Below, piece after piece: positions 17,656 through 27,427 of a stretch of 55,517 bases of DNA; positions within the stretch are counted from its first letter, which is position 1, and every line of letters starts with the position of its first letter. The position numbers and the translations under genes were made by a program. Location: assembly GCA_947258565.1 (NCBI GenBank), contig CAMYJB010000016.1, positions 1 through 55,517 of the forward strand, in the 5' to 3' direction. Source of the stretch: an uncultured Woeseiaceae bacterium (GTDB lineage Bacteria > Pseudomonadota > Gammaproteobacteria > Steroidobacterales > Woeseiaceae). The notes under the pieces were generated by a model. That model did no database searches and had not been told where the DNA came from. It saw nothing but the letters and a program-made list of their open reading frames with translations.

Positions 17656-20262
17656 ATGAAGAAGCGGTTCCTTTTGAGTTCGGCCATCGTCCTGGCCGCC
17701 ACCGTCCTTGCTCTGCCGGAGCAGACAGCTATCGCACAAGGCGCATCGGGCGAAGCAACCATCGAAGAGATTGTCACGACCGGCACGCGCAAGCGTGGCG
17801 TGTCTCCGACCGAGACGCTGTCGCCGGTTGACGTTCTGGCGGGGAGTGCCGTGCAGAACCAGGCCTCGTTTGATCTGACCGAGTCGCTGACACGCGTCGC
17901 GCCGTCGTTGAACACGCAGCGCTTTCCCATTGCGGACGGCACGGCGCTGATCCGGCCGGTCAGCCTGCGCAACCTGTCGCCCGACCATACGCTGGTGCTG
18001 ATGAACGGCATACGCCGGCATCGCTCGGCGCTCGTTAACCTGCAGCTGGCGCCGCTCGGCACCGTGAATCAGGGCTCGCAGGCGGTGGACTGGGCTGCGT
18101 TCCCGGCCGCAGCGATCGAGCGAATCGAGATCCTGCGTGACGGTGCCTCGGCGCAATACGGCTCGGATGCGATAGCCGGCGTCGTCAATGTCATCCTCAA
18201 CGACAGTGCGTCCGGCTTCTCGGCGTCGGCGCAGTACGGCGAGACCTACGACTCCGAGGGTGAGCGCTTCACGGTCAGCGGCAATCTCGGGCTGCCCCTG
18301 ACCGAAAACGGCTTTATAAACCTGACGGCCGAGTACTCGGACTCCGACATCACGGACCGCGGCGTTCCGCGCCCTGATGCGGAGCAGGTTGCTGGGTTCG
18401 TGGGCGCCAACCAGGTGCCGCTGAACGGCTTCGGCCAACGCTGGGGCGATCCAAAGGTCGAGGCTATCAAGTTTCTCGTCAACGCCGGCATCGACGTGTC
18501 CGATACGACGACGCTGTACGGTTTTGCGACTTTCATGGATAACGAGACGGTCTCCGACTTCTTCTACCGGACACCGGTCCTGACCGATCCGGCCGAGCAG
18601 CAGCAGGTTGCCGCACGTACGACACTGCAAATCGACAACGATGGAGACGGCCTGCCGGATGCGGCGGACCAGGCGCTCGTCGACAGCATCAGCGGACAAG
18701 GCCTGAATCCCGCCGACTACCTCGTACCGGTGGGCGACGTGCCGGGCGCATCAAGTGCCAGTGGCTTTGTACTGCGCAACCCGATCTTCTCGTTGTTCCC
18801 GGGCGGTTATAACCCCGACTTTGGCGCCGACATTTCGGACTTTTCGCTGGTGATCGGCGGACGTGGCGAGTTCTCGCCGCATCTGACCTGGGACGTGAAC
18901 GGCCGCTTTGCACAGAACGAGGTCGACTACGTCGTCGGCGAAACGATCAACCCTAGCCAGGGCAGCCTGTCGCCGACCGAGTTTCGTCCTGGCTCGCTGA
19001 CGCAGGAGGAGAGCAGCCTGCAGGGCGACTTCGTCAAGACGTTCGCCGGCTCGCCGCTCAACATCGCCTTCGGTGGCGGCTGGCGCAACGAAACCTACGA
19101 GATCGGCGCCGGCGACCCGGCCTCGATCCAGGCCGGGCCCACGGCCGCGATCTTCGGCGTCGGCTCGGACGGCTTCCAGGGCTTCCCGACGGATTCTGCG
19201 GGCAGCTTCGAAAGCGACAGCATTTTCGCTTACGTCGACCTGGAGACCGATTTTACGGACAAGCTCTCGGGCTCACTCGCGCTACGCGGCGAGGACTACG
19301 ACGAGTTTGATTCGACCTTCGACTTCAAGCTCGCCGGCCGGTATGACTTCACCGATCAGTTTGCGCTGCGCGCGACCGTCAACACGGGCTTCAGGGCGCC
19401 GACGCCGGGCCAGGTCAACACGCTCAACATCACTACCACCTCCGATTCGACGGGAGCGCTGATCCCGAACGGTACCTACCCGGTGGACAACCCGGTTGCC
19501 ATCGCGCTGGGCGCCGTGCCACTCAACCCCGAGGAGTCGACGAGCTTCACGGCGGGCGCCATCTTCACTCCTAACGATGCCTGGAGCTTCACGGCGGACG
19601 TCTACTTCATCGAGATCGAGGATCGCCTCGCGTTGTTGAACAACACGATCGAGGCCGGCGACCTGCAGGCACTGCTGGACGCGGGCGTGCCGAGTGACCA
19701 GGCCAACCTGCTGATCGGTACCAATGCGAACTTCTTCGTCAACGGCTTCAAGTCCGAGGTCTCGGGTTTCGACCTGGCGGCGACCAACTCGGCCGATCTC
19801 GGGGGCGGCACCCTGCTGACCGACTTCCGCTACAACCATAACCAGCAGACGGTCAAGGACGTTCGCGCGGGCACGATCAACCAGTCGCGGGTCTTCGACC
19901 TCGAAAACCAGATCCCCGAGAATCGCGCGGTGCTAACGTTCGACTACTCGCGTGACATGTTCGGTGGGTTGCTGCGCTTCAACTACTACGACGGCTGGGC
20001 GACGACGGGCGGGCTTTTCAGTCCCGGCGATGCCTCGGATCAATACGAATACGGATCCTCCGTGCTCGTCGATCTAGAGCTCCACCTGACGTTCGCCAAC
20101 AACTACACGGTGACGCTCGGCGCGGAGAACCTGTTCGACGAACTGCCGGAAAACGAGCAGGAGCCCGTGTCGCAGTTCCTCGGCGTCAAGTACGCGCTGA
20201 CATCGCCTTACGGCTTCAACGGCGGGTTCTACTACCTGAGGCTCAGGGCCAACTTCGAGTAG
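17656..20262 (+). CDS. TonB-dependent receptor
   Basis: This 868-residue outer-membrane receptor has a signal peptide (MKKRFLLSSAIVLAATVLA), a TonB box-like IEEIVTTGTRKR, a plug (about 45-180, with LVLMNGIRRHRSALVNL and IEILRDGASAQYGSDAIAG) and a large barrel with long acidic loops. A calcium-like loop (DNDGDGLPDAADQ) near residue 330 is notable. It lacks the FRAP/NPNL pair of the haem receptor; GFRAPTPGQ is the common TonB-receptor variant. The substrate is unknown. An AT-rich stretch with TATACT at 17573-17578 lies upstream and may be its -10 element. It is followed, after about 300 bp, by an ABC exporter. Confidence 0.88.
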   Translation: MKKRFLLSSAIVLAATVLALPEQTAIAQGASGEATIEEIVTTGTRKRGVSPTETLSPVDVLAGSAVQNQASFDLTESLTRVAPSLNTQRFPIADGTALIRPVSLRNLSPDHTLVLMNGIRRHRSALVNLQLAPLGTVNQGSQAVDWAAFPAAAIERIEILRDGASAQYGSDAIAGVVNVILNDSASGFSASAQYGETYDSEGERFTVSGNLGLPLTENGFINLTAEYSDSDITDRGVPRPDAEQVAGFVGANQVPLNGFGQRWGDPKVEAIKFLVNAGIDVSDTTTLYGFATFMDNETVSDFFYRTPVLTDPAEQQQVAARTTLQIDNDGDGLPDAADQALVDSISGQGLNPADYLVPVGDVPGASSASGFVLRNPIFSLFPGGYNPDFGADISDFSLVIGGRGEFSPHLTWDVNGRFAQNEVDYVVGETINPSQGSLSPTEFRPGSLTQEESSLQGDFVKTFAGSPLNIAFGGGWRNETYEIGAGDPASIQAGPTAAIFGVGSDGFQGFPTDSAGSFESDSIFAYVDLETDFTDKLSGSLALRGEDYDEFDSTFDFKLAGRYDFTDQFALRATVNTGFRAPTPGQVNTLNITTTSDSTGALIPNGTYPVDNPVAIALGAVPLNPEESTSFTAGAIFTPNDAWSFTADVYFIEIEDRLALLNNTIEAGDLQALLDAGVPSDQANLLIGTNANFFVNGFKSEVSGFDLAATNSADLGGGTLLTDFRYNHNQQTVKDVRAGTINQSRVFDLENQIPENRAVLTFDYSRDMFGGLLRFNYYDGWATTGGLFSPGDASDQYEYGSSVLVDLELHLTFANNYTVTLGAENLFDELPENEQEPVSQFLGVKYALTSPYGFNGGFYYLRLRANFE

Positions 20263-20273
20263 TCCGCGCAAAA

Positions 20274-20312
20274 GTCCACGGCCGGCGGTTCCGGCCAGCG
20301 CTGGTCGTGGAC
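20274..20312. other. Nested stem-loop after the receptor gene
   Basis: GTCCACG (20274-20280) pairs with CGTGGAC (20306-20312), enclosing an inner GGCCGG/CCGGCC hairpin (20280-20296). There is no T-run, so it may be a factor-dependent terminator or mRNA-protecting structure. The rest of the 308-bp gap to 20571 shows nothing else clear. Confidence 0.45.
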
Positions 20313-20570
20313 CCTCGTAGCTTGATGATGGCGGTTTTTGCCCGGCACCTCGTCCTTGGATTACGAGCAATTTTCGTCAAGCCCGGGATCGGCGTGACCT
20401 GAAGTGCTGGTTTGCCCGTCTTTCGGTCTCCGTGGGTGCAAGATAAATTCGTGTGTTGGTGAATCAGCCGAACCGCACAACGGCTGCAGAAACATACAGC
20501 GCGCGCGATTGCCCGATTACTCCTGCCTCTGCCATTATTGGCCGCTCAACGCGCCGCGCAGGGACAGGGG

Positions 20571-21512
20571 ATGCTGGTAGTCGAACAACTGGTAAAAGAA
20601 TACGGTGACCTGACGGCAGTCGACGACGTTTCTTTCGAAGCACGGGCTGGCACCGTATTCGGCCTGCTCGGTCCGAACGGCGCCGGCAAATCCACCACGA
20701 TCAACTGCATCTCGGGCTTGTTGACGCCGACCGCGGGCCGCATCGCCGTGTCTGGCCACGACGTGATCAAAGATGGCACAGCGGCAAGGCGGTCACTCGG
20801 TATTGTGCCGCAGGAGCTCGCGCTCTATGAAGACCTTCCCGCGGTGGACAACCTGCGGTACTGGGGCAAGGCCTACGGCCTGCGCGGCACGGCGCTCGAG
20901 GATCGGGTTGCCACCGTGCTCGAGCTCATCGGCCTCGCGGACCGGGCGAAGGACCTGCCGAAGGAATTCTCGGGCGGCATGAAACGTCGCCTCAACTTCG
21001 GCTGCGGTGTCGTCCACCAGCCGAAGGTGTTGCTGCTCGACGAACCGACCGTCGGCGTCGATCCGCAGTCGCGAGCGAAACTGTTCGACCTCGTCGAGAC
21101 CGAGCGAAATTCGGGCGCCTGCGTCCTATACACCACGCACTACATGGAAGAGGCGGAACGCCTGTGCGACTCGCTCGCGATCATCGATCACGGCAAGATC
21201 ATCGCGCAGGGAACCGTCGCCGAACTCAAAGCGCAGCTGGGCGCGCGTGACGCGCTGCAGCTCAATGGGCAGTTCCCGGACAGCGCGACAAGTGAGGCTA
21301 TCGAAGGGCTTAGGGAGGACATTGCCGACCTCGAGATCCTGAGCCAGGCTGAGGACTCATTGCTGCTCACGCTGTCGGCTGCGTCACACCACTTGCCGAA
21401 GATATTTGCCGCGATAAGTGGCGCCGGCGGCAACGTCACCGAGACCAGCCTGCGCAGCCCCAACCTCGAGACGCTGTTCCTGTTATTGACCGGCAAGGAG
21501 CTGCGCGAGTAG
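20571..21512 (+). CDS. ABC transporter ATP-binding protein (ABC-2 type exporter)
   Basis: The ATG at 20571 gives 313 residues and follows an AGGGG-like ribosome site; the frame can be extended to 20538 but without support. The nucleotide-binding domain is complete: Walker A GPNGAGKST, Q-loop VPQEL, signature FSGGMKRRL, Walker B VLLLDEPTVGVD and H-loop TTHYMEEAE. A C-terminal extension of about 80 residues is typical of the CcmA/DrrA-type ATPases that drive ABC-2 permeases. The next gene starts within or directly at its stop codon, so the three genes form an exporter operon. Drugs, lipids or peptides are possible substrates. Confidence 0.92.
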   Translation: MLVVEQLVKEYGDLTAVDDVSFEARAGTVFGLLGPNGAGKSTTINCISGLLTPTAGRIAVSGHDVIKDGTAARRSLGIVPQELALYEDLPAVDNLRYWGKAYGLRGTALEDRVATVLELIGLADRAKDLPKEFSGGMKRRLNFGCGVVHQPKVLLLDEPTVGVDPQSRAKLFDLVETERNSGACVLYTTHYMEEAERLCDSLAIIDHGKIIAQGTVAELKAQLGARDALQLNGQFPDSATSEAIEGLREDIADLEILSQAEDSLLLTLSAASHHLPKIFAAISGAGGNVTETSLRSPNLETLFLLLTGKELRE

Positions 21513-21514
21513 TG

Positions 21515-22744
21515 ATGAGCTTCCTGCTTGCATCGGTGAGGAAGGACCTCGCGCGCTGGGCACAGGATCGCACGGCCGTGTTGATCTGGCTCGGCATCCC
21601 GTTCCTGATCGGCGGGTTGATCACGTCGATGATAGACGGCGGTGGCGGCAGCCCGACGGGCACGCTGCTCATCGCGGACGAGGACGACTCCTTGCTGAGC
21701 GGTTTCGTCGTCGGTGCCTACAGCCAGGAGCAGCTCGGCGAACTGATCATTGTCGAGCAGGTGAGTGCCAAAGAGGGCGAGGCCCGCATCAACGACGGCG
21801 AGGCGAGCGCTTTCCTGACGATCCCGGAAGGCTTCCAGGATGCGTTGCTCAATGAGACGCCCGTAACATTGACGCTCAAGACAAACCCGTCACAGACGAT
21901 CCTGCCGGGCATCATCCAGGACGTCACCGAGATCCTGCTCGACGCCGGCTTCTACCTGCAGCGCCTGCTGGGACCCGAACTCAGGTCGATCACGGACGCC
22001 GGTTTCGAGGGCGCACCGAGCGATGCGTTCATTGCGGCGATCTCGGTCGATATCCAGCACAAGATCAACAGGATCATCGACAAGACGGATCCAATGGCAA
22101 TCGACCTCCAGATCGTCGGGCCGCCGCCCGCAGAACCGCAACCTAACTACGCGCTGCTGTTCCTGCCGGGCATCATCCTGATGGCGGTGCTGTTCGCCTC
22201 AAACAGCCTGGCGGCGGACTACTGGATCGAGCGCGACAAGGGCACGCTGCGGCGGCTCGTGTCGGCACCGGGTGCGTTGACAGGCTTCGTGGCCGGGAAG
22301 GCTATCGCTGCGGCGGCGGTCATGGGTGTCGTGACCGCCGTCGTACTGGTCGTCGGCTTCGCCTACCACGGCATCGTGTGGAGCAAGTTCATCCCGTCCC
22401 TTGTATGGGTCTCCCTGGGCGGCGTCGGGTTGTTCGCGTGGCTCGCCGCGCTGCAGATGATGTTCCCGAACAACCGCGCGGCAAACCTCGTGACGACGAT
22501 CCTGCTGTTTCCGCTGCTGATGGCAGGCGGCAGCTTCTTCCCGCTCGCGGCATTGCCGGACTGGATAGCGAACATCGGACGGCTTTCGCCGAACGGTTTC
22601 ATCGCGGACCGGCTGACAGGCGAGCTTACCTCGGCGACGACCTGGTCGATCGACGCGCAAAGCTGGCTGACGGTCGTTGCCATCACCGCTGGCGGGCTCG
22701 CGGTCAGCGTCCTGCGCCTGCGGACCGGGTTTGCAAGGCGGTGA
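21515..22744 (+). CDS. ABC-2 type permease
   Basis: The product has about 409 residues: an N-terminal membrane helix (VLIWLGIPFLIGGLITSMI), a periplasmic domain of roughly 170 residues and five to six C-terminal helices with the ABC-2 signature region. GTG at 21512 overlaps the ATPase stop and would add one residue; the ATG at 21515 is chosen. The layout matches YhhJ/DrrB-like permeases with a large extracytoplasmic domain. It would pair with the following permease as a heterodimer. Confidence 0.88.
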   Translation: MSFLLASVRKDLARWAQDRTAVLIWLGIPFLIGGLITSMIDGGGGSPTGTLLIADEDDSLLSGFVVGAYSQEQLGELIIVEQVSAKEGEARINDGEASAFLTIPEGFQDALLNETPVTLTLKTNPSQTILPGIIQDVTEILLDAGFYLQRLLGPELRSITDAGFEGAPSDAFIAAISVDIQHKINRIIDKTDPMAIDLQIVGPPPAEPQPNYALLFLPGIILMAVLFASNSLAADYWIERDKGTLRRLVSAPGALTGFVAGKAIAAAAVMGVVTAVVLVVGFAYHGIVWSKFIPSLVWVSLGGVGLFAWLAALQMMFPNNRAANLVTTILLFPLLMAGGSFFPLAALPDWIANIGRLSPNGFIADRLTGELTSATTWSIDAQSWLTVVAITAGGLAVSVLRLRTGFARR

Positions 22745-22748
22745 TGCG

Positions 22749-23897
22749 GTGAGGAACCTGCTGTTCATCGGCTGGCAGGACGTGCGTAACCAGTTACGCG
22801 AGGGATCGACATTGTTGTGGCTGTTCATCATGCCGCCGATTTTCTTTTACTTCATCGGCACGGTGACGGCAGGCTTCTCGTCCGGCGTCAGCGGCGGCCA
22901 GGCGACGCCGCTGACCGTGGTTGCCGAACGGCCCGGTTTCCTCAAGGAGCAAATCGACCTGAGACTCGAGGCCAACGACTTTGCGCCCACCTGGGTCGAG
23001 GCGCTCCAGAGCAGCGAAACAGCAGCCGCGCCGGTGAGGACGCTCACGTTTGCCGCAGACATGAGCGACAGGCTGCTCGCCGAAGAACCGGTGACCGCAA
23101 TCTATGACACCAAGGCAGACGCGCTCGGCCGGGAGTTCGAGGAGATTCGCATTCAGCGTTCCCTGTACACGGTGCTGGCCGACATCATCGTCGCCGACGC
23201 AACCGCGGGCCCGCTGAGCAGAGACGCACTCGCAATCGTCAACGAAGCACCGCGCGTGTGGCAACTCGACGTTTCGACGGCGGGCAAGAGGCAAGAAATT
23301 CCATCGGGGTTCCAGCAGGCCGTGCCGGGCATCCTCGTCATGTTCACACTGCTCGTGCTGCTGACGAGCAGCGGCACGATGCTGGTCCAGGAGCGGACGC
23401 AGGGCCTGCTGAGACGCCTTGCCTCGGCGCCGATCTCGCGCGGCGAAGTGATTGCCGGCAAGTGGCAAGGGCGCATGGTTCTTGCAGCGGTCCAGGTCTC
23501 CACAGCCCTGTTGTTCGGCACGTTCCTGTTCGCGATGGACTGGGGGCCCGATATCGCCATGGTCATCGTTGTGCTCACGGCCTGGGCCGGGTTCTGCGCC
23601 TCGGCCGGACTCTGGCTGGGCACCGTGGCCAGGACCGCGGCGCAGGCCGGCGGCCTCGGCGTGCTCGCGGCCAATCTGCTCGCTGCGCTCGGTGGCTGCT
23701 GGTGGCCAATCGAGATTACGCCCGAATGGATGCAAATGATCCAGAAGGCGATTCCGACGGGCTGGACGATGGACGCCCTGCACAAGCTCATCAGTTTCCA
23801 GGCCGGCGCCGCGTCCGTCGTGCCGCATGTGCTTCTGCTGATCGGCGCGGCAGCCGCTTTCGGCGTGCTCGCGGCGCGGCGGTTCCGATACGTTTAA
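22749..23897 (+). CDS. ABC-2 type permease, second subunit
   Basis: GTG at 22749, five bases after the previous stop, is the only sensible start, because the longer frame from 22677 begins inside the upstream gene. The 382-residue protein repeats the architecture of its neighbour: one N-terminal helix (LLWLFIMPPIFFYFIGTV), a periplasmic domain and C-terminal helices (IPSGFQQAVPGILVMFTLLV onward). Two half-size permeases with one ATPase suggest a heterodimeric exporter energised by an ATPase homodimer. Confidence 0.87.
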   Translation: MRNLLFIGWQDVRNQLREGSTLLWLFIMPPIFFYFIGTVTAGFSSGVSGGQATPLTVVAERPGFLKEQIDLRLEANDFAPTWVEALQSSETAAAPVRTLTFAADMSDRLLAEEPVTAIYDTKADALGREFEEIRIQRSLYTVLADIIVADATAGPLSRDALAIVNEAPRVWQLDVSTAGKRQEIPSGFQQAVPGILVMFTLLVLLTSSGTMLVQERTQGLLRRLASAPISRGEVIAGKWQGRMVLAAVQVSTALLFGTFLFAMDWGPDIAMVIVVLTAWAGFCASAGLWLGTVARTAAQAGGLGVLAANLLAALGGCWWPIEITPEWMQMIQKAIPTGWTMDALHKLISFQAGAASVVPHVLLLIGAAAAFGVLAARRFRYV

Positions 23898-23909
23898 CGG
23901 TATGCGGCG

Positions 23910-23921
23910 TCGAACCGCAAT
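23910..23921 (+). repeat. Post-stop dispersed motif, copy 1
   Basis: TCGAACCGCAAT lies 12 bp after the permease stop codon. Its extended form (23911-23940) shares 23 of 30 bases with 27046-27075. Related copies follow the stop codons at 27034 and 30573. Confidence 0.4.
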
Positions 23922-23936
23922 CTCGAGAATTTCAGG

Positions 23937-23954
23937 CATGGCGGGAACGCCATG
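23937..23954. terminator. Stem-loop between convergent genes
   Basis: CATGGCG and CGCCATG form a perfect 7-bp stem with a GGAA loop between the exporter operon and plsB, which converge here. It lacks a T-run, so intrinsic termination is uncertain. Confidence 0.4.
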
Positions 23955-23972
23955 GTGCCGGCTGACGACGGG

Positions 23973-26357
23973 CTACAGATTGTCAGCCCGTGCCAGGGCG
24001 ATCGCGAGTATCGCGTCCAGCCGGCTTCTGATCTGGCAAAACTCCTGGTGAAAATTGCGGCGAGCTTCTGCCTGGTTGGCGGCCAGCAGGCCCCTGTAGT
24101 TGGCGAGCTTCCACCCGGTTTCGTAAAGCGACTTCGAAATCGACTCGGCTGAGAACACGCGCCCTTGCAGCAATTCCTGTTTCCCGGTCTTCAGGCACCG
24201 TGAGAGGAATGCGCTCTTGTCCTCGACGGCATCTGCGCCGGAGGAGGCGAGAACGCTCGCTACGACGCGATAAGCGTCGACAAACGAACGCAGAACGCCG
24301 TGGGCCACCAGCGGTTGAGCCTGTTCGAGTGCGGAGCGAACACCTGCCTCTTTACCCCGTACGGCGTTTTCCCAGTCGTCAAAGCGGTCGCCCACGCGTC
24401 TTTCTATTTCCGCCCGATAGTCGGCCCGCCGTGGCAAATAGAATTCGAACTTGAACATTTCCCTGAGATCGCTGGTGCGGGCGAAGAATGCTTCGCTCGG
24501 ATCGCCAGCTTCGAACGCTGCGTCCAACAGCGCAATCTCGACGAAGGCATCGAGAATAAAGTAGTGGATCGCCGTGTTTCGGTAGTACGCGGCGTTGAGG
24601 TGCTGGTCTGCGCTGATGGCATAGAGCCTCTCAGTACCCTCGTCCAGGTAACTGACGATCCCGGTCACGTGGAGTTCAGCGAGCGTCGCGAGAACGGCCT
24701 CGGCGTCCCGAAAATTGGAGCGCCCGACAATTTCCAGATGCCGACGCCGGATCAGTGCCGCACCGGCGCGGGCGACCCCCTGGATCTCGGCCAGGCTCTG
24801 TGCGCGGTTGCCGCCGGCGAGCAGGATCAGCGTCACAATTGCCGTGGCCGTGATCGGTGTTGCCGCGTTCATACGGACGGCGACTTCGAATGCCAGGGTC
24901 GGTACGAGCACCTGTTTGCGCCGATCGTCGATGCCCGCCTCGAGCTCGGCCGGTTCGACCAGCTCCCGGATTGTCAGGCCCTCGCCGAACCGGAGATGTA
25001 TCTGGCCGCGCGGCCTGCCACGCCTCAGGAAGCGGAGCGGCCAGGTGATTCCCTCCGGTCGTTTCTTTTGGCCGCGCTGTTCGATCGAATAGTCCTCGAC
25101 CTCGGTGATCTGGTCGTAGACGACGCTGACAGGAACGAACGTCACGTCGTACAGCCTGGTCCTCAGTATCGACTCGAGAACGTAGTTAAACAGGCCGAAT
25201 CGTGGCGGCAGCAGCTTGCCCGTGCGAGAGCGCGTGCCCTCCAGGGCCCAGAGCAACGAAAATCGCTTTTCGATCAGGTAGTCGATGTAGCGGCGAAACG
25301 TCGCCTTGTAGATCTCGTTGTCCTGGAACGAACGCCGCAAGAAGATGATACCGGCACGGCGCGCGAACGCGCCGAGCCCCGGCTTGTTCAGATTGATGCC
25401 CCCGAAAGTGAGCGGCAGCGGCAGATTGGCATCGAACAGCACCAGCGACAGGGCCATCGTATCGAGCATCGACTTGTGACTGATGAGGAAGACGACAGGC
25501 CGCGACGTCATGGTGCGTGCGACCCGCTCGATTTGTGATTGATCGACATCGATAGCCGCATCGTGATGGCTGTGGCACGCCGACCGGTAGAGGGCGTTCA
25601 TCATTTCAAGGGAGAACGGCGTTTGTGTCGCCGCCATTTCACGCAAATACCGTGCAGCCTGCTCTTGCACATCCTGCACGGAGCGATCGCGTTGTTGAGC
25701 GACATTTGCGATGACGTTCCGAAATTCCGCGTTCGCAAAAACGTCGCTGTGCAGAATGCGGGGTACTTTGTAACGCGCGCCACGCACGGTGCGTTCCGAA
25801 CGTTCGAGTGCAATCAGTGCCTGGCTGGCGACAAACTCCGAAAGCTCTTCCTCATCAACGGTTGCCTCGGCCACGGCCAGTCGTTCGCGCAGTTCACCCA
25901 GATATGCGCCATCGCCAACAACGTACGCGATCCGCTCGGGCCTGTGCCGGGCGAGCCATCGCCGCCGCGCCTTGCCGGGCTCAGCGATGCGACCGGAGAA
26001 AAGGTCTTGAATGAATGCACGGCCGCCCTTGCGCGCAGGCGGCAACCAGGCGATGCGCAGTGGCTGCATCCAGACGTCGTCGCCCTGCGCCGGCACGGCG
26101 CTCAGCCAGTCGCCTGCACGGCCCCTGGGGAGCTTGACGAACGCATAGCGGGGGCTCGAACCGGTTTCTGCCTTCGAGGCATCCACCCAGTCGCGCAGCA
26201 GCCTCGCCTCGACGTCATCACGCACATCGAGCAGGAAAGCGACTGCCTCGCCTTCGATATCCGGCCACGGTGACGAGCTATTGCGGCTTACATTATTATT
26301 GTCGGGTGTCTCGATCGCTTCCGCCAACGGACTTCTCCGCAACCCCTGCAAAGCCAT
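23973..26357 (-). CDS. plsB: Glycerol-3-phosphate 1-O-acyltransferase PlsB
   Basis: PlsB makes lysophosphatidic acid from glycerol-3-phosphate and acyl-CoA or acyl-ACP at the inner membrane, the first step of phospholipid synthesis. The ATG at 26357 gives 794 residues, near the usual 800; the longer frame from 26672 adds an arginine-rich stretch that overlaps the divergent gene. The acyltransferase motifs are present: HKSMLD (the HX4D motif, H294-D299), the GIIFLRRSFQ block and EGTRSRTGK (373-381) that contacts glycerol-3-phosphate. The C-terminal half is the helical domain typical of PlsB. It diverges from the DUF2478 gene. Confidence 0.92.
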   Translation of the reverse strand: MALQGLRRSPLAEAIETPDNNNVSRNSSSPWPDIEGEAVAFLLDVRDDVEARLLRDWVDASKAETGSSPRYAFVKLPRGRAGDWLSAVPAQGDDVWMQPLRIAWLPPARKGGRAFIQDLFSGRIAEPGKARRRWLARHRPERIAYVVGDGAYLGELRERLAVAEATVDEEELSEFVASQALIALERSERTVRGARYKVPRILHSDVFANAEFRNVIANVAQQRDRSVQDVQEQAARYLREMAATQTPFSLEMMNALYRSACHSHHDAAIDVDQSQIERVARTMTSRPVVFLISHKSMLDTMALSLVLFDANLPLPLTFGGINLNKPGLGAFARRAGIIFLRRSFQDNEIYKATFRRYIDYLIEKRFSLLWALEGTRSRTGKLLPPRFGLFNYVLESILRTRLYDVTFVPVSVVYDQITEVEDYSIEQRGQKKRPEGITWPLRFLRRGRPRGQIHLRFGEGLTIRELVEPAELEAGIDDRRKQVLVPTLAFEVAVRMNAATPITATAIVTLILLAGGNRAQSLAEIQGVARAGAALIRRRHLEIVGRSNFRDAEAVLATLAELHVTGIVSYLDEGTERLYAISADQHLNAAYYRNTAIHYFILDAFVEIALLDAAFEAGDPSEAFFARTSDLREMFKFEFYLPRRADYRAEIERRVGDRFDDWENAVRGKEAGVRSALEQAQPLVAHGVLRSFVDAYRVVASVLASSGADAVEDKSAFLSRCLKTGKQELLQGRVFSAESISKSLYETGWKLANYRGLLAANQAEARRNFHQEFCQIRSRLDAILAIALARADNL

Positions 26358-26509
26358 GATTACACAAAACAGGGCGGCATGGCTTCGGCAGTCGGCCGGC
26401 CGTTTCGGGTCGCGCCGAGCGGCTGAGCCTCGGCACCCGGGGAAAAATCGCGGTTCGGCCTGCCTCTTTCTCTTGGTACCATCTCCCGGTTCGCACAACG
26501 CAGGAAATC

Positions 26510-27034
26510 GTGAGCACCCAACCTGATATTCGAGCCGCCGCCGTCGTCTTTCGAATCGACGAACACGATCGCCGAGCGCTGATCGACTTTGCGCGGGAAT
26601 TGACGGACGGCGGTTGCCGCATCGGCGGCATGGTGCAGGAGGCTTTCTTCGACGACCAGGGCCGCCGCACACATATCGACAGCGTCGACCTCGCTACCGG
26701 CAACCGCGTCATGATCAATCAACCCAGCCGCAACTGGCCGGATGGCAAGGAATGCACCTTGGACACGGCCGCGCTCGCCGATGCCGGCGCGCCATTGCGA
26801 CGTGCGCTCATCGACCGGCCGGACCTCGTCATCGCCGAAAAATTCGGCGAGCAGGAGGAAAGCGGAGCCGGGCTGGCGTATGACATGCTGGCCGTCATCG
26901 CGGCCGGCTTGCCGACCCTGGTGCTGGTGCCCGAACCAGCCCTGGCCCGCTGGCGCGATGTGACGGGGGGCGAGATCGCGGAATTGCCGTGTGAAGCAGA
27001 CGCGCTGCGGCGCTGGTGGCGAGGCATGTCGTAG
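26510..27034 (+). CDS. DUF2478 family protein
   Basis: A GTG at 26510 follows CAGGAAATC and gives 174 residues. The sequence is alpha/beta without a signal: AAVVFRIDEH, GGCRIGGMVQE, then DLVIAEKFGEQEESGAGL and GLPTLVLVPE. The pattern of strands and the 'iekFG..E..G.Gl' loop is that of DUF2478, a family resembling P-loop NTPases of the THEP1 kind but lacking a normal Walker A. Members often occur near molybdenum or respiratory genes. Function here is unknown. Confidence 0.75.
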   Translation: MSTQPDIRAAAVVFRIDEHDRRALIDFARELTDGGCRIGGMVQEAFFDDQGRRTHIDSVDLATGNRVMINQPSRNWPDGKECTLDTAALADAGAPLRRALIDRPDLVIAEKFGEQEESGAGLAYDMLAVIAAGLPTLVLVPEPALARWRDVTGGEIAELPCEADALRRWWRGMS

Positions 27035-27044
27035 GTTTTCGCGT

Positions 27045-27056
27045 TCGAATCGCAAT
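27045..27056 (+). repeat. Post-stop dispersed motif, copy 2
   Basis: TCGAATCGCAAT lies 10 bp after the stop of the DUF2478 gene. The 22 bases after the stop (27035-27056) share 18 with those at 30574-30595. Confidence 0.4.
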
Positions 27057-27137
27057 TTCCGCAACTTCAGGCCTGTTCAACCCATCAGCGGGATTGACCG
27101 CGGTTCGACCCATTGTCTGTACTAGAATGATGGAGTG

Positions 27138-27398
27138 ATGAACGTGGCTTGCAGGTCTGTCTTTCTCCTTGTGGCTGGCGCAAGTGCCGCCTGCGTCAGC
27201 GAGACTGATACCGAGTCCCTGAATGCCCCGAAGATCGTAGAGGTCTTTGCCTGTAGCGACTACTGCCCCGGTCCTGAAGAGAAATACATCAAGCGTGTTT
27301 ATGATGGCGTAACGGACGAACAAGAGTGCCGCGAGCTGGGCGGGAAGCTCTTTACAGTCACAGGTTGGGGGGAGCGCACGATTTGCGAAGTGCAGTAG
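27138..27398 (+). CDS. Small exported protein, possible lipoprotein
   Basis: The 86-residue product begins with a short signal (CRSVFLLVAGASAAC) ending in a cysteine at a weak lipobox, so it may be lipidated. Four more cysteines follow (ACSDYC, ECREL, TICEV), giving two probable disulfides in the mature part of about 65 residues. A GTG at 27135 would add one residue. I do not recognise the family. Confidence 0.6.
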   Translation: MNVACRSVFLLVAGASAACVSETDTESLNAPKIVEVFACSDYCPGPEEKYIKRVYDGVTDEQECRELGGKLFTVTGWGERTICEVQ

Positions 27399-27427
27399 CA
27401 GCGAGCGAAAGCCGCTGATCCGTGTCG

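Noticed and set aside
17617..18699. 360-codon minus-strand frame opposite the second TonB receptor
   Set aside because: Shadow of a well-supported receptor gene with plug and barrel motifs.
24300..25538. 412-codon plus-strand frame opposite plsB
   Set aside because: plsB has full catalytic motifs on the other strand; this frame is Asp/Arg/Gln-rich shadow sequence.
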